DNA of 64,000 nt from Flaccisagitta enflata (GCA_965153355.1 OZ231127.1:93310001-93374000), one strand, 5' to 3'. Counted from the first letter of the stretch, positions 1 through 12,059 are shown. The notes: generated by a model not told the origin, from the letters alone. Program-made: numbers and translations.

Positions 1-225
1 TGGGCGACCTGTTCCACCATATCCTCTTCTTCTTCATCTCCTCCTCCTCCCGTCCAAATCCTCCTCCCCTACCTCTCCCCCTCCACTTCCTTCCCCCTCC
101 CTCATTTCTTCCTCAACCCCACCAACACTTCCTCTCCCTCCATCACTTCTTCCTCACCTCACCCCCACTTGTCTCTGTCCTTCTCCCTTTTCCGTTGCTT
201 TGCCTCTTCCTCCTCCTTCCCTTCT
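1..225. repeat. Pyrimidine-rich flank, duplicated on the far side of the 7 kb element
   Basis: The first 12 bases match the outer end of the CCCCGAAGGGG foldback family (TGGGCGACCTGT, seen again near 5910 and 11220), so a further copy ends at the window edge. The rest is CCT/CTT-rich. The block starting CCACCATAT near 14 recurs in the same orientation near 7248, with the following CTTCATCTCC and CCTCTCCCCCT stretches. No coding sequence is seen. Confidence 0.6.
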
Positions 226-512
226 AGTCAGGGATCTTAAGGAAGTGTAGGGTAAAAATTGCCAAAAAACTCTGGAACCTCACTATTCTGACATATTTTT
301 TTGTGCTGAACACGAATCTGACTACCATAATGGAATATTTTTTGAGCACCCCTTTCAAAAATCCATTTTTTTGCCATTTTTGAGGTAAAAATGCACTTTT
401 TGGCTTTTTGGAGTACACTGCTGTCACCCAGTTGCGTTTTTCAGTTAAACCTAGCAAGAATTGGAGTAAATACACAGTTTACAAGAGTTTGGCGGCCATA
501 CAAGGACTGTGA
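226..512 (+). repeat. Left terminal inverted repeat of the 7 kb element
   Basis: Begins AGTCAGGGATCTTAAGG and ends around GGCGGCCATACAAGGACTGT. Its reverse complement is at 6888-7183. The right copy has about 13 extra bases near the tip. Confidence 0.75.
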
Positions 513-883
513 CAGTCCAAAAACAGGCCAAGAATGGCCCAAAATGGCCAAAATCGGCATTTTTGTCAGATAGATCATTGGTAATCAGAATTTTTTCACT
601 TATCTCACTCAATCCAGTCTGAACTAGGTCAAATATACTCATTGAAAGCTTTGAAAACTGATACCAGGGCCATATCAGGCCAAAAACAGGCCAAAAATGG
701 CCAAAAATGATCAAAATCGGCATTTTTACTAAATTGAACATTGTTAATCATAATTTTTTCCCTTATCTCACTCAATCCAGTCAGAACTAGGTCAAATATA
801 CTCATTGAGATCTTTGGAAACTGATACCTTGGCCATATCAGGCCAAAAACAGGCCAATAATGGCCCAAAATAGCCTAAATCAC
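513..883 (-). repeat. ~160 bp satellite monomers, minus orientation
   Basis: Landmark GGCCATATCAGGCCAAAAAC recurs at about 668 and 828. Each monomer also carries CTTATCTCACTCAATCCAGT. This is the reverse-complement orientation of the arrays at 4805-5250 and 6606-6885. Confidence 0.75.
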
Positions 884-1395
884 CTTTTTTGGGCAGCGGC
901 CCCAAAGGGCCAATGTCCTGTAGGACACAGGGGTGAATTTCCATACGTCCGTCCTTCCGTCTCTCCGTCCTTCCATCCCCCCCCCCAAAGCTTTCCAAGC
1001 CTCAAATTCCCATTGGATAACATGGGAAATTGTCAAAATGCAAACTTCCCATTGAATAACATGGAAAATTTACAAAAAAGCAAAAAAATGCATGTATCCC
1101 ATTGAATAACATGGAAAATTGATGAAAACTAAGAAAAATATAAAATTCCCATTGAATGACATGGCAAATTGACAAAAAATTGGAAAAAATGCAAAATTCC
1201 CATTGAATGTCATGGAAAATTGCTACTAAGGCCTCAAATATGCCCTCTCAGGACGTATGGAAATTCACCCCTGTGTTCTACAGGACATCGGCCCTTTGGG
1301 GCCGCTGCCCTGCTCTCACTCCAAATCTTCAGCCAATCACTCCAAGCAGGGCATCGGGTACCGCTGACCATGTGCGATCCTTGGATGACTTGTTG
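884..1395 (-). mobile_element. CCCCGAAGGGG-family foldback element, ~50 bp core repeat
   Basis: The end TTTTTGGGCAGCGGCCCC is mirrored by GGGGCCGCTGCCCTGCTC near 1300, followed by the family's outer arm (GCAGGGCATCGGGTACCGCTG). Both sides carry CCTGTAG(A/G)ACACAGG. The core has five copies of a ~50 bp unit around CCCATTGAATAACATGG. No ORF with protein-family features. Confidence 0.65.
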
Positions 1396-2300
1396 TCATA
1401 TAAATCATTGGTAATCAGAATTTTTTCACTTATCTCACTCAGTCCAGTCCAAACTAGGTCAAATATACTCATTGAGAGCTTTAGAAACTAATATTGCGGC
1501 CTTATCAGGCCAAAAACAGGCCAAATATGACCCAGAATGGCCAAAATCGGCATTTTTGTCAAAAGATCATTGGTAATCAGAATTTTTTCATTTATCTCAC
1601 TCAATCCAGTTAGAACTAGGTCAAAGATACTCATTGAGAGCTTTGAAAACTGATATGGGGGCCATATTAGGCCAAAAACAGGCCAAAAATGGCCCAAAAT
1701 AGCCAAAATCGGCATTTTTGTCAAACAAATCATTGTTATTCAGAATTTTTTAGCCAATCTCACTCAATGCAGTCAGAACCAGGTCATTGAGATCTTTTGA
1801 AATTGATACTAGGGCCATATCAGGTCAAAAACAGGCCAAAAATGGTCCAAAGTGACCAAAATTGATGTTTTCATCAGACAGATCATTGAAACTCAGAATT
1901 CTTTCACTTATCTCACTCAATGCAGTCATTGAATGCTTTGGAAATTGATACCAGGGCCTTAATTGGCCAAAAACAGGCAAAACATGGCCTAAGATAGTCA
2001 AAATTGACATATTTATCTTAAATATCAAAGCTCCTTACAATCTTTTTGTAAATCTCACTCAATCCAGTCAGAACTAGAACAAAAATTTTCATTGAGAGCT
2101 CTGGACACTGATGCCAGGGTCATAACAGGCCAAAAACAGGCCAAAAAGGGGCTAAAATGGCCTAGTTCTGCATTTTCATCAAGCAGATCATTGTTATTAA
2201 GAATTTCTTAGCCAATCTTACTCAATCCAGTCAGCTTGAGGAAAATGAACATGAATTGAAACCCCGATTCTTGCATAGTACAAAGTATTGTTTTTGTTTT
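1396..2300 (-). repeat. ~160 bp satellite array, minus orientation
   Basis: Five to six diverged monomers with the GGCCATATCAGG landmark at about 1498, 1659 and 1813, decaying toward 2250. Interrupted on the right by a hairpin-headed element. Confidence 0.7.
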
Positions 2301-2302
2301 AT

Positions 2303-2443
2303 TTTTAGTCGTGTGCACGCGACTCTACAACCCGCTCTGTCCGTCGGTCGGTCGGTCCGTCACTCTTTGCCTTTGTTATCTTTTTTCGCCGCCCCTGCCC
2401 ACCGCACGCGACTGGGGTAGCCGTGTATCCGGCCTTGTTTTTT
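2303..2443 (+). mobile_element. Hairpin-headed element (copy 1)
   Basis: Compact copy of a family dispersed through the window. The head is a perfect stem AGTCGTG-TGC-ACGCGACT-like hairpin (2307-2324), then CTCTACAACCC, then GTCCGTCGGTCGGTCGGTC, then CCCCTGCCCACC, and the end GTGTATCCGGCCTTGTTT. No coding capacity. Confidence 0.7.
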
Positions 2444-2584
2444 TCTCTCTCGCGTCTTTGGAGTGTGATTGATGTTTTCATTGTCGCATTTATGTTGCAA
2501 ACATAATCCCATAATGATAATTAGGTCAAATATACTCATTGAGAGCTGTAAAAACTCCGGACACTGATACCAGGGCCATAACAG

Positions 2585-3066
2585 GTAACAAGTCATCCAA
2601 GGATCGCACATGGTCAGTGGTACCCAATGCCCCGCTTTGAGTGAAGAAGTGGAGTGAGAGCAGGGCAGCGGCCCCAAAGGGCCAATGTCCTGTAGGACAC
2701 AGGGATGAATTTCCATATGTCTTGATGGCCTATTTGAGGCCTTAGGCTTAGGTGCTATTTTGCATGATATTCAATGGGAGTTTAACATTTTTTTTTATTT
2801 CTTGGCAATTTCCCATGTTATTTGATGGGAATTTCACATTTCTTCCATCGTTTTTCAATTTCCCGTGTTATTCTATGAGAAAGTTGCATTTTATCAAGGT
2901 TCCATGTTATTCAATGGGAAGTTTGCATTTGATCAAGTTTCTATGTTATTCAATGGGAATTTGAGCCTTGAGGAGCATTGAGGGGGGGGACGTACAAATG
3001 TACGGACACATAGAAATTCACCCTGGTGTCCTACAGGACATCAGCCCTTGAGGCCGCTGCCCAAAA
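2585..3066 (+). mobile_element. CCCCGAAGGGG-family foldback element, diverged
   Basis: Starts AACAGGTAACAAGTCATCC and has GGGCAGCGGCCCCAAAGGGC near 2664. Ends GGCCGCTGCCCAAAAAAC near 3063. The core repeats CCATGTTATTCAATGGGA, the inverse orientation of the core at 884-1395. Confidence 0.6.
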
Positions 3067-3222
3067 AACAGGCCAAAAATTGGCTAAAACAGCCTATATC
3101 TGCAATTTCATGAAATAGAGCATTGTTGATCAGAATTTTTTGCGTATTTCTCTCCATAAAGAATTAGGTCAGATATACTCTTTGACAGCTCTGGACGCGG
3201 ATACCTGGGTCATAATAGGCCA

Positions 3223-3896
3223 AAACAGGTCGCCCAAGGGCAATATGTGGTCAGCGATACCCGTTGCCCTGCTTTGAGTGATTGTGAATTCGAGTGAGGG
3301 GAAGCAGGGCAGCGGCCCCGAAGGGGACGAAGTCCTGTAGAACACAGGGGGACTTTCGTTCGTCCTGCCTGAAGAAGTGGATGAGATGCAATAGAGGGCT
3401 GACTGAAGGCCAACAAGAGCCTAAACTGAGGTCTAAGAAGGCTGATGTAAGGCCTTAGAATGCCCATCAGAAGCTTGGGAGGGCTGACTTGAGGCTTAAG
3501 AGAGCTGGATTAAAGGTAAATTGAGGCTTAGATAGCTGGTTTGAGGCCTGAGAGGCTTAGCTTGAGGCCTAAGAGGCCAGGTTTGACGCCTGAGGATTTG
3601 GATTTGAGGCCTAAGAAGCCTAATTTTAGGCCTGAGAGGCCAGGTTTGAGGCCTGAGAGGTTGGATTTGAGGCTTGAGAGGCTGGATTTGAAGCCTGAGA
3701 TGCCGGATTTGAGGCCTGAGAGGCCAGATTGGGGGTCTGAGAGGCCAGATTTGAAGTCTCAGAGGCCAGATTTGAGGTCTGAGGAGCCTTGAGGCGTGGG
3801 GGGGGACGCACGAACGAACGAACGAACGAACGGACGAACGAAAGTCCCCCTGTGTTCTACAGGACTTCGTCCCCTTCGGGGCCGCTGCCCAAAAAG
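3223..3896 (+). mobile_element. CCCCGAAGGGG-family foldback element with 21 bp core minisatellite
   Basis: Complete-looking copy. The outer arm AACAGGTCGCCCAAGGGC is at 3227 and GCAGCGGCCCCGAAGGGG near 3308. The core is 21 bp repeats of GAGGCCTGAGAGGCCAGAT type (3541-3790), then a run of CGAA, then the inverted arm CCCCTTCGGGGCCGCTGCCC near 3870. The core stays open in frame as a 7-residue repeat (LRPERPD type), an artefact of the 21 bp period. Confidence 0.7.
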
Positions 3897-4097
3897 GCTA
3901 ATAATAGCCAAGAATAGCCTAGATCTGCATTTCCATCAAATAGATCATTGTTTTTGGGCAGCAGCCTTGAAGGGGACAAAGTCCTGAATATTGGCTAAAA
4001 AATTCTGAACAACATTGATATATGAGAGGAAAATCCGATTTTGGCCATTTTGGTCTATTTTTGGCCTGTTTTTGGCCTAATATGGCCCCCGTATCAG
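3897..4097. repeat. Satellite fragment plus truncated foldback arm
   Basis: A solitary arm (TTTTTGGGCAGCAGCCTTG near 3953) without a partner is followed by a plus-oriented satellite fragment with CCATTTTGG and GGCCTGTTTTTGGCC. Confidence 0.55.
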
Positions 4098-4805
4098 TTT
4101 TTGGGCAGCGGCCCCAAAGGGGACAATGTCCTGTAGAACACAGGGGGACTTTCGTTTGTCCGTCAGTTTGTTTGTTCGTTCGTCCCCCCCCCTCACTCAA
4201 ATCCCAGTCTCGAGGCTCAAATCCCAGCCTTGAGGCTCAAATCCCAGCCTCAAGGCCCAAATCCTAGCCTTGAGGCTTAAATCCTGGCCTCAGGGCTCAA
4301 ATCCCAGCCTCAAGGCCCAAATCCCATCCCAGAGGCTCAAATCCCAGCCTTGAGGCTCAAATCCCAGCCTTGAGGATCGAATTCCAGCCTCGAGGCTCAA
4401 ATCTCAGCCTTGAGGCTCAAATCCCAGTCTTGAGGCTCAAATCCCAGCCTCGAGGCTCAAATTCCAGCCAAGATGTTCAATTCCCAGCCTCAAGGCTCAA
4501 ATCCCAGTCTCAAAGCTCAAATTCCAGCCTTGAGGCTCATATCCCAGCCTTGAGGCTCAAATCACTGCCTCAAGGCTCAAATCCCTGCCTCAAGGCTCAA
4601 ATGCTGGCCTTGAGGCTCACATCCCAGCCTTGAGGCTCAAATCCCACTGATGGACAGACAAACAAACAAACTTAAGTCCCCCTGTGTTCTACAGGACAAC
4701 GCCCCCTTCGGGGCCGCTGCCCTGCTGACCTTCACCTACAATCACCAACATACATAGCAGGGCAAAGGGTATCACTGACCAAATATTGCCCTTGGGCGAC
4801 TGGTT
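4098..4805 (-). mobile_element. CCCCGAAGGGG-family foldback element with 20 bp core minisatellite
   Basis: The left arm TTTTTGGGCAGCGGCCCCAA at 4100 is matched by CCCCCTTCGGGGCCGCTGCC near 4704, with the outer arm ending GCCCTTGGGCGACTGGTT. The core (4195-4650) is about 22 copies of GAGGCTCAAATCCCAGCCTT, period 20, in contrast to period 21 in the neighbouring copy. Confidence 0.7.
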
Positions 4806-5249
4806 AAAGCTCTCAATGAGTAAATTTGACTTAGTTCTGACTGGATTGAGTGAGATAAGTGAAAAAATTCCAATTACCAATGATCTATCTAACAAAAATA
4901 CCAATTTTGACCGAATAGGGCCATTTTTGGCCTGTTTTTGGCCTGATATGGCCCCGGTATCAGTTTCCAAAGCTCTCAATGAGTATATTTGACCTAATTT
5001 GGACTGGATTGAGTGAGATAAGTGAAAAAATTCTGATTACCAATGATCTTTTTGACAAAAATGCTGATTTAGGCCATTTTGGGCCATTTTTGGCCTGTTT
5101 TTAGCCTGATATGGCCCCGGTATCAGTTTCCAAAGATCTCAATGAGTGTATTTGACCTAGTTCTGACTGGATTGAGTGAGATAAGTGAAAAAATTCTGAT
5201 TAACAATGTTCTTTTAGACAAAAATGCCAATTTTCGTCATTTTGGGCCA
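4806..5249 (+). repeat. ~160 bp satellite array, plus orientation
   Basis: GATATGGCCCCGGTATCAG is at about 4945 and 5108 (spacing 163), with GGATTGAGTGAGATAAGTG in each monomer. Same family as 513-2300, opposite strand. Confidence 0.75.
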
Positions 5250-5921
5250 TTTTGGGCAGCGGCCCCGAAGGGGACGAAGTCCTGTAGAACACAGGGGGAC
5301 TTTCGTTTGTCCGTCCGTTTGTCCGTTCGTCCGTTAGTCCCCCCCCCATCAGGCCCCTCAGACCCTACATCCAGCCTCTCAGGTCTCAAATCTGGCCTCT
5401 CAGGCCTCAAATCCGGCCTCTAAGGCCTCAAATTTGGCCTCTCAGGCCTCAAATCCGGCCTCTCAGGCCTCAAATCTGGCCCCTTAGGCCTCAAATCCGG
5501 CCCTTCAGGCCTCAAATCTGGTCTCTCAGGTCTCAAATACGGCCTGTAAGGCGTTAAACCTGGCTTCTCAGGCCTCAAATTAGCCCTCTCAGGCCTCAAA
5601 CTAGCCCTCTCAGGCCACATATCAGCCCTCTCAGGCCTCAAATTAGGGCTCACAGTCCTCAAAGTAGCGCTGTCAGGCTTCAAATCAGACCTGATTGCCA
5701 TTTAAGCCTTAGGAAAGCCTTCAGACTCTTGAAGGCCTTCAATCAGTGCACTATAGCATCTCATCAATGTTGTCAGGCAGGACGAACGAAAGTCCCCCTG
5801 TGTTCTACAGGACTTTGTCCCCTTCGGGGCCGCTGCCCTGCTTCCCCTCACACAAATTCACAATCATGCAAAGCAGGGCAACGGGTATCGCTGACCACAT
5901 ATTGCCCTTGGGCGACCTGTT
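5250..5921 (-). mobile_element. CCCCGAAGGGG-family foldback element with 21 bp core
   Basis: Mirror orientation of 3223-3896. Starts TTTTGGGCAGCGGCCCCGAA, the core is CCTCTCAGGCCTCAAATCYGG repeats (5370-5690), and it ends in the outer arm CCACATATTGCCCTTGGGCG. Together with 3223-3896 it forms a large inverted pair inside the 7 kb element. Confidence 0.7.
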
Positions 5922-5987
5922 TAGCCTGTTTTTGGCCTGATATGGCCCCGGTATCAGTTTCCAAAGCTCTCAATGAGTATATTTGAC

Positions 5988-6605
5988 CACTAGTGCCCCC
6001 AGGGTGGAAAAAAGTTCAAGTTGAGTGACCATTGCCCCCACTTGGTTTTTTAGGGTCTACTCAATGTGGGGTAGTGTTTTCTAGCCAAATTCAAATCATC
6101 CTTGGGGTGCTTTTTGAAAAAATGAAAAATTCAAAATTTTTTGCATGATTTTTTATAAAGAAATTTGCAGGTTGGTTTAACTGATTTTCTGATAGCATAT
6201 TGTTATTCCAGATGAAATTCCCTTTAATTTGATAGGTCGCACTATAGGGTTTTGAAAAGAAATAAAAGTTTCATTTTTTATGCTACCGTTACAAAAATCA
6301 TAACGGTGGCTTAAAATATGAAAATTGTATTTCTTTTTAAAACCCTTTAGTGCGACCTATCAAATAAAAGGGAATTTTGCCAGGATTAACAGTATGCTGT
6401 CAAAAAATAAGTCAGACTAACCTGTGAAATTTTGTATGCAAAATCAAGCTAAAAATCTTGAATTTTTCATTTTATTTAAAAAGTGCCCCAAGGATGATTT
6501 GATTTTGGCTAGAAAACACTTCCCCATACTGAGTAGAGCCTACAAAACCAGGTGGGGGCAATGGTCACTAAACTTGAACTTTTTTCCACCCGGGGGGCAC
6601 TAGTG
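5988..6605. mobile_element. 618 bp palindromic MITE with TGAC target duplication
   Basis: Near-complete palindrome. The left end CACTAGTGCCCCCAGGGTGG mirrors the right end CCACCCGGGGGGCACTAGTG, and the arms of about 300 bp meet near 6297. TGAC flanks both sides (5984-5987 and 6606-6609). The interrupted satellite monomer reads through cleanly if one TGAC and the element are removed. No ORF. Confidence 0.85.
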
Positions 6606-6887
6606 TGACCTAGTTTGGACTTGATTGAGTGAGATAAGTGAAAAAATTCTGATTACCAATGATCTATTTGACAAAAATGCCAATTTTGGCCATTTTGGGC
6701 CATTTTTGGCCTGTTTTTGGCCTAATATGGCCCCAGTAACAGTTTCCAAAGATCTCAACAAGTATACTTGACCTAGTTCTGACTGGATTGAGTGAGATAG
6801 GGAAAAATTCTGATTACCAATGATCTATTTGACAAAAATGCGATTTTGGCCATTTTTGGCCATTTTTAGCCTGTTTTTGATATGTTA
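6606..6887 (+). repeat. Satellite monomers continuing after the MITE
   Basis: Continuation of the plus-oriented array interrupted at 5987. GGATTGAGTGAGATA-type landmarks are near 6623 and 6786. Confidence 0.7.
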
Positions 6888-7183
6888 CAGTCCTCCTATG
6901 GCCGCCAAACTCTTGTAAACTGTGTATTCACTCTAGTTCTTGCTAGGTTTAACTGAAAAAACGCAACTAGGTGACAGCAATGTACTCCAAAAAGCCAAAA
7001 AGTGCATTTTTACCCCAAAAATGGCAAAAAAATTGATTTTTGAAAGGGGTGCTCAAAAAATATTCCAAAATGGAGGTCAGATTCGTGTTCAGCACGAAAA
7101 AATATATCAGTAAAGTGAAATTCCAGAGCTTTTTGGCAATTTTTACCCTACACTTTAGTTTCTGCCGCTAAGATCCCTGACTA
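6888..7183 (-). repeat. Right terminal inverted repeat of the 7 kb element
   Basis: Mirror copy of 226-512, ending AAGATCCCTGACT. Shared landmarks include GTTCAGCACGAAAAAATA and the stretch around CTAGGTTTAACTGAAAAAAC. Confidence 0.75.
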
Positions 7184-7905
<722 letters not shown>

Positions 7906-8127
7906 CAGAGACCAAGAGACAGAGACAGAGCACCCACGCGAGTTGGGCAGTTACGCCGGTTTTGGAGATAATTTCAAATCAAAGATGTGAGAAATGATTT
8001 TCTCTAATTTCTGTTGGACCCCACAAAATGTTCCATTCAATTGAATGGTAAGATCATGAGAGCGATGCCACTGACAGTAGCCAGGAGTAGTCAAACATCA
8101 GAAATGTATTTTTGACCATTTTTTTGG

Positions 8128-8430
8128 TTGCAATGTGCTCATATGAGAAAAATTAATTCTTTATTTTGGGTATACACATATGATTGAGTAGTAGAGAACC
8201 ACAGAATATTTCGATATGATAGACATATCATCATTTTTCATTTTTCACAGCTGAATGATGATATGTCTATCATATCGAAATATTTTGTGGTTCTCTACTA
8301 CTCTCACAGCTGAATGATGATATGTCTATCATATCGAAATATTCTGTGGTTCTCTACTACTCAATCATATGTGTATATCCAAAAGAAAGAATTAATTTTT
8401 CTCATCGATTTTCACCATATGTGCAATGAC
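8128..8430. mobile_element. Palindromic MITE with one arm end duplicated
   Basis: The left arm (8136-8240, containing GAGTAGTAGAGAACCACAG) has two mirror copies on the right: a partial one at 8258-8305 and a full one at 8312-8404. The loop sequence CACAGCTGAATGATGATATG occurs twice, so the right arm tip was tandemly duplicated. Confidence 0.75.
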
Positions 8431-8457
8431 TTTGAAACAAAATGTGCTCATATGTAT

Positions 8458-8790
8458 CTCACACTGTTCCCATACAGCGACTTAATCAGGCTTGAGTGTC
8501 TGGGTTGGTGATTGATGGGGAAGTGTTCTCCAATATTATGGGAACATCAGCCACTATCTGGTAAGTTTTTTGGAAAGCAAAATTTTTGTAAAACACCCCT
8601 TGCTGCCTGGAAGGAAAACCGGTCAGGTGGTGGCTTTTTTATTTTCACAGTCTACCTTGTTTCGTTCATAACTTTGGAACGGATTGATCAAAATACCTGG
8701 GATTGGACTCGTTTGCAAGATGTTTTGAAGGAAATTACGAAAAATATATCAAAAATGGGTTGTCACCTTGCAAAAGCTCTCTTGAGGCTG
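8458..8790 (+). repeat. Dispersed repeat, copy A of an inverted pair
   Basis: Runs TCACACTGTTCCCATACAGC ... GGTCAGGTGGTGG ... ACCTTGTTTCG. It aligns at roughly 70 percent to the reverse complement of 12598-12930. No convincing protein. Confidence 0.6.
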
Positions 8791-9430
8791 TCTAAAGAGA
8801 CCTAAATGATAAGGATTGTCAAAAATGACAACCCATGATTTTTTTTGTCAAACGCTTGAGTTGTACCTTGCTGCTCTATAACTGATCCGGGATGACTTAT
8901 CATTAACTAAGTTGATGATTTGATACCCAAAGGGCCCACCAACAGAGCTCTCAGGGCCCGAAATTAAAACAAAAATGCTTAAATCAATCTAAAGATTGAC
9001 ATTTGTGTTTATTCCTTAAGTGCGCCAACGCACCTCTATCTGAAGCATTGTCTCTTGGTTGGTTAATTGATTGGCTGGTTGATTGGTCAGTTGGTTGGTT
9101 GGTTGGTTGGTTGGTTGGTCAGTTGGTTGTCAATGGCTGGTGAACTGGAACCTAGGAGGCATTATTCCCATGAATGATTCAACAAGCCCATCCCGGCAAC
9201 TCGATGCGTCATCTGCGTGATTTTTGAAAAAGGCGTGACAAACATACAGGCTGATGGACCAACTGACAGATGGACAAACCCTCCTATAGGGATACGATGA
9301 TGTATCTAAAAACCAATGGTGTCTTAAGAATCATAATGCTTATTTTCTAGGTGGTGATTCAATCCTGGGGAGAAAAGTTATCAAAAGAGACGCGATAAAG
9401 TATTTGCTATCACTTTTAGCTATCTGTTTT
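8791..9430. other. No gene seen; TTGG-rich hairpin element remnant
   Basis: 8791-9000 shows nothing recognisable. 9018-9290 looks like a diverged hairpin-headed element: head AGTGCGCCAACGCACCT, a (TTGG)n stretch at about 9055-9125, and a mirrored CCAACTGACAGATGGACAAAC near 9255. Confidence 0.45.
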
Positions 9431-9432
9431 TT

Positions 9433-10250
9433 GTCGCGTGCTACGCGACCCTACACCCTGCTATGTCAGTCTGTCGGTTGGTCGGTTGGTTGGTTGGTCG
9501 GTCCCCTTTTGGGCAGCAGCCCCAAAGGGGCCGATGACCTATGCTTTCACACAGGAGAAACTTCTCCTTCTTCTTCTTCTCCTCCATCCACCCCCTTCAA
9601 AGCTCATATTGTTGCATTGAGGCTCAAATCCAAACCTTAAGGCCCAAATCCTAGTCTCGAGGCCCAAATTCTAGCCTCAAGGCCCAAACTCTAGCCTTGA
9701 AGCTCCAATCCCCACCTCAAGGTTCAAATCCAAGTTTAGAGGCTCAAATCCCAGCCTTGAGGCTCAATTCCCAACATCGAGGCTCAAATTCCAGCCACGA
9801 GACTCAGATCACAGCCTTGAGGCTCAAATTACAGCCTCGAGGCTCAAATTACAGCCTTGAGGCTCAAATCACAGCCTCCAGGCTCAAATCACAGCCTTAA
9901 GGCTCAATTCACCGCCTTGGCTCAAATCACAGCCTTGAGACTCAATTTCCAGCCTTAAGACTCAAATCCCATTATTGATGCTCACTTTCAAGCCTAGATC
10001 CTCAAAACTTACTAAGCATAGGTCATCGGCCCCTTCAGAGCCGCTGCCCCTCTCAGCATCAAACAACATATACTCACATAGGGGCATCGTGTACCACTGA
10101 CCATCTAACGCTTTTTTGACTATTTACTTTTTTGGCGTTTTTGAGCTTTTTGAGCATACGGCTCCTGCCCAGATGCTCTAGTGACCTTCTCCAGCACTGC
10201 TCCTGCCCACCCGCACGCGACTAGGGCAGCCATGTATCCCGCCTTGTTTC
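9433..10250 (+). mobile_element. Hairpin-headed element split by a nested foldback element
   Basis: The head hairpin GTCGCGTGCTACGCGAC is at 9433-9449, followed by the GGTCGGTTGG stretch. The matching tail CCCGCACGCGACTAGGGCAG and GCCTTGTTT is at 10210-10249. Between them a CCCCGAAGGGG-family member (about 9510-10120) with a 20 bp core (GAGGCTCAAATCCCAGCCTT) is inserted. The nesting gives relative ages: the hairpin element is older than the foldback here. Confidence 0.65.
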
Positions 10251-10645
10251 AACTTGAATATTACAAACATTTAAACATTTGAATACGCTATTTAGCAGAA
10301 AAAATTCACATTAAAATACGCAAGATCGCAGAAAAATTCACATTTGAATATGTAAGATCGCAGAAAAAAATTAGAATTTAATATTACAAATTCAATACTC
10401 ATTTCAAACTTGCGAAACATTGTACAACTTCACGGCCTTCAAAAGCTTTTCGTTGTAGGCAGGGGTATTTGAATCTTTCCTTGTACAATTTATGAAGATT
10501 GGCGTTTATCGCCTCTCCCGCGCTTTTGTTCCAGAGTGCGGTTCCCATGCATGAGGTTTTATATTGATACATATGACTGATCTACCAAAGGACTCTTTTG
10601 GATGTGATCTGATTTAGCGATTTCACTCGTCCATCCTTCTTTTCT
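10251..10645. other. No gene seen; short ~40 bp tandem repeat
   Basis: 10290-10370 holds two to three copies of a unit with AAGATCGCAGAAAAA and TTCACATTTGAATA. Nothing else recognised. Confidence 0.5.
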
Positions 10646-11900
10646 TGCTCTTTTTGGGTAGCGGCCCCGAAGGGGTCGATGACTATGCTTTCACAGATAT
10701 GGGGAATTTTCTCCGCCTTTTTGGGCAGCGGCCCCAAAGGGGACGAAGTCCTGTAGAACACAGGGGACTTTCGTTCATTCGTCCGTTCGTCCGTCCGTTC
10801 ATCCCCCCAGGCTCTCTCAGGCCTGAAATCTGCCCTCCCAGGGCTTAAATCTACCCTCTCAGGCTTGAAATCTGCCCTTTCAGGCCTTGAATCTGCCTTC
10901 TTAGGCCTTGAATCTGCCCTCTCTGGCCTAAAATCTGCCCTCTCCAGCCCTCTCAGGCCTTAAATCTGCCCTCTCAGATTCAAGGCATGAGAGGGCAGAT
11001 TTAAGGCATGAAAGAGTAGAATTTAGCCTTGAAAGGGCAGATTTCAGGCCTGAGAGGGCCTGGAGGGAGCGGACGGATGGACGAAAATGACAAATGAACG
11101 AAAGTCCCCTGTGTTCTACAGGACTTCGACCTCTTCAGGGCCGCTGCCCTGCTTCCCCTCACTCCAATTCACAATCATGCAAAGCAGGGCAACGGGTATC
11201 GCTGACCACATATTGCCCTTGGGCGACCTGATCTCCTTCTCCTTCTCCTCCCTCGTACCCCCCCTCAAAGTCCAGCCTCCTGGCCCAAATTCCAGTCTCG
11301 AGGCCCAAATTCCAGTCGTGAGGCCCAAATTCCAGTCTTGAGGCCCAAATCTCAGTCTCGGGGTCCAAATCCCAGCCTCAAGGCCTAAATCTAAGCCTCG
11401 AGGCCCAAATCCTAGCCTGGAGGCCCAGATTCCAGCCTTGAGGCTAATTCTCAACCTCGAGGGCCAAATCCCAGCTTAGAGGGCAAGGTCCCAGCCTTCA
11501 GGCTAGGATTTGGGCTTAGAGGCTGGGATTTGGGCCTTGAGGCAGGGATTGAAGCCTAGAGACTGGAACTTGGGCCTCGAGGCTGGGATTTGGGGGAGGG
11601 GATGGAGGAGGAGGAGAAGGAGGGCCAAAATCAGGCCTGAGACTGCAGAATTGAGGCTCTGGTGGCCAGGGGGGGGGGACGGACGTAAGGACGGACGTCT
11701 CAAAATTCCCCCCTGTGTCCTACAGGACATCGGCCCTTTGCTTTGGGGTCGCTGCCCAAAAAGGAGGAGAAAATTCCCCATATGTGTGAAAGCATAGGTC
11801 ATCGACCCCTTTGGGCCGCGGCCCTGCTTCCCCTTCACCTTCAAGCCCAAACTTAGGCAGGGCACGGATACCGCTGACCATTTAACGTTTTTGCGACTAT
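10646..11900. mobile_element. Nested CCCCGAAGGGG-family elements
   Basis: An outer variant with arms GGGTCGATGACTATGCTTTC (10669) and GAAAGCATAGGTCATCGACC (about 11790) encloses a standard-variant copy (10714-11230) and part of a third (arm near 11705-11763). Cores are 20-21 bp minisatellites of GAGGCCCAAATTCCAGTCT type. Confidence 0.6.
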
Positions 11901-12059
11901 TACTTTATGATCTCATCACTGCATCTGCCTGAATCTCCTTTGGGAATGATCGGTAACTTTAAATCTAACCAAGCACTTTTGAAATCAGCAATGTATCTTC
12001 TTTAATGTGGGTCGACATCATAACTGAAGCAACTTGTAACAAGAACGCTTGATTGATTG

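Larger units (their letters stand above)
226..7183. mobile_element. ~7 kb foldback element with ~290 bp terminal inverted repeats
   Basis: The left end (AGTCAGGGATCTT at 226) is the reverse complement of the right end (AAGATCCCTGACT, ending 7182). The similarity runs inward for about 285-295 bp at roughly 90 percent. The interior holds no transposase-like ORF. It contains ~160 bp satellite monomers, minus-oriented in the left half and plus-oriented in the right half, plus nested foldback elements. The terminal CAGGG fits the hAT-type YARNG rule, but I found no clean target-site duplication. I infer a non-autonomous foldback element or a satellite inversion. Confidence 0.7.

Noticed and set aside
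3541-3792. Open frame with heptad-like LRPERPD repeats as a protein
   Set aside because: A 21 bp minisatellite keeps any frame open; both strands are open and neighbouring cores with 20 bp period give unrelated peptides.
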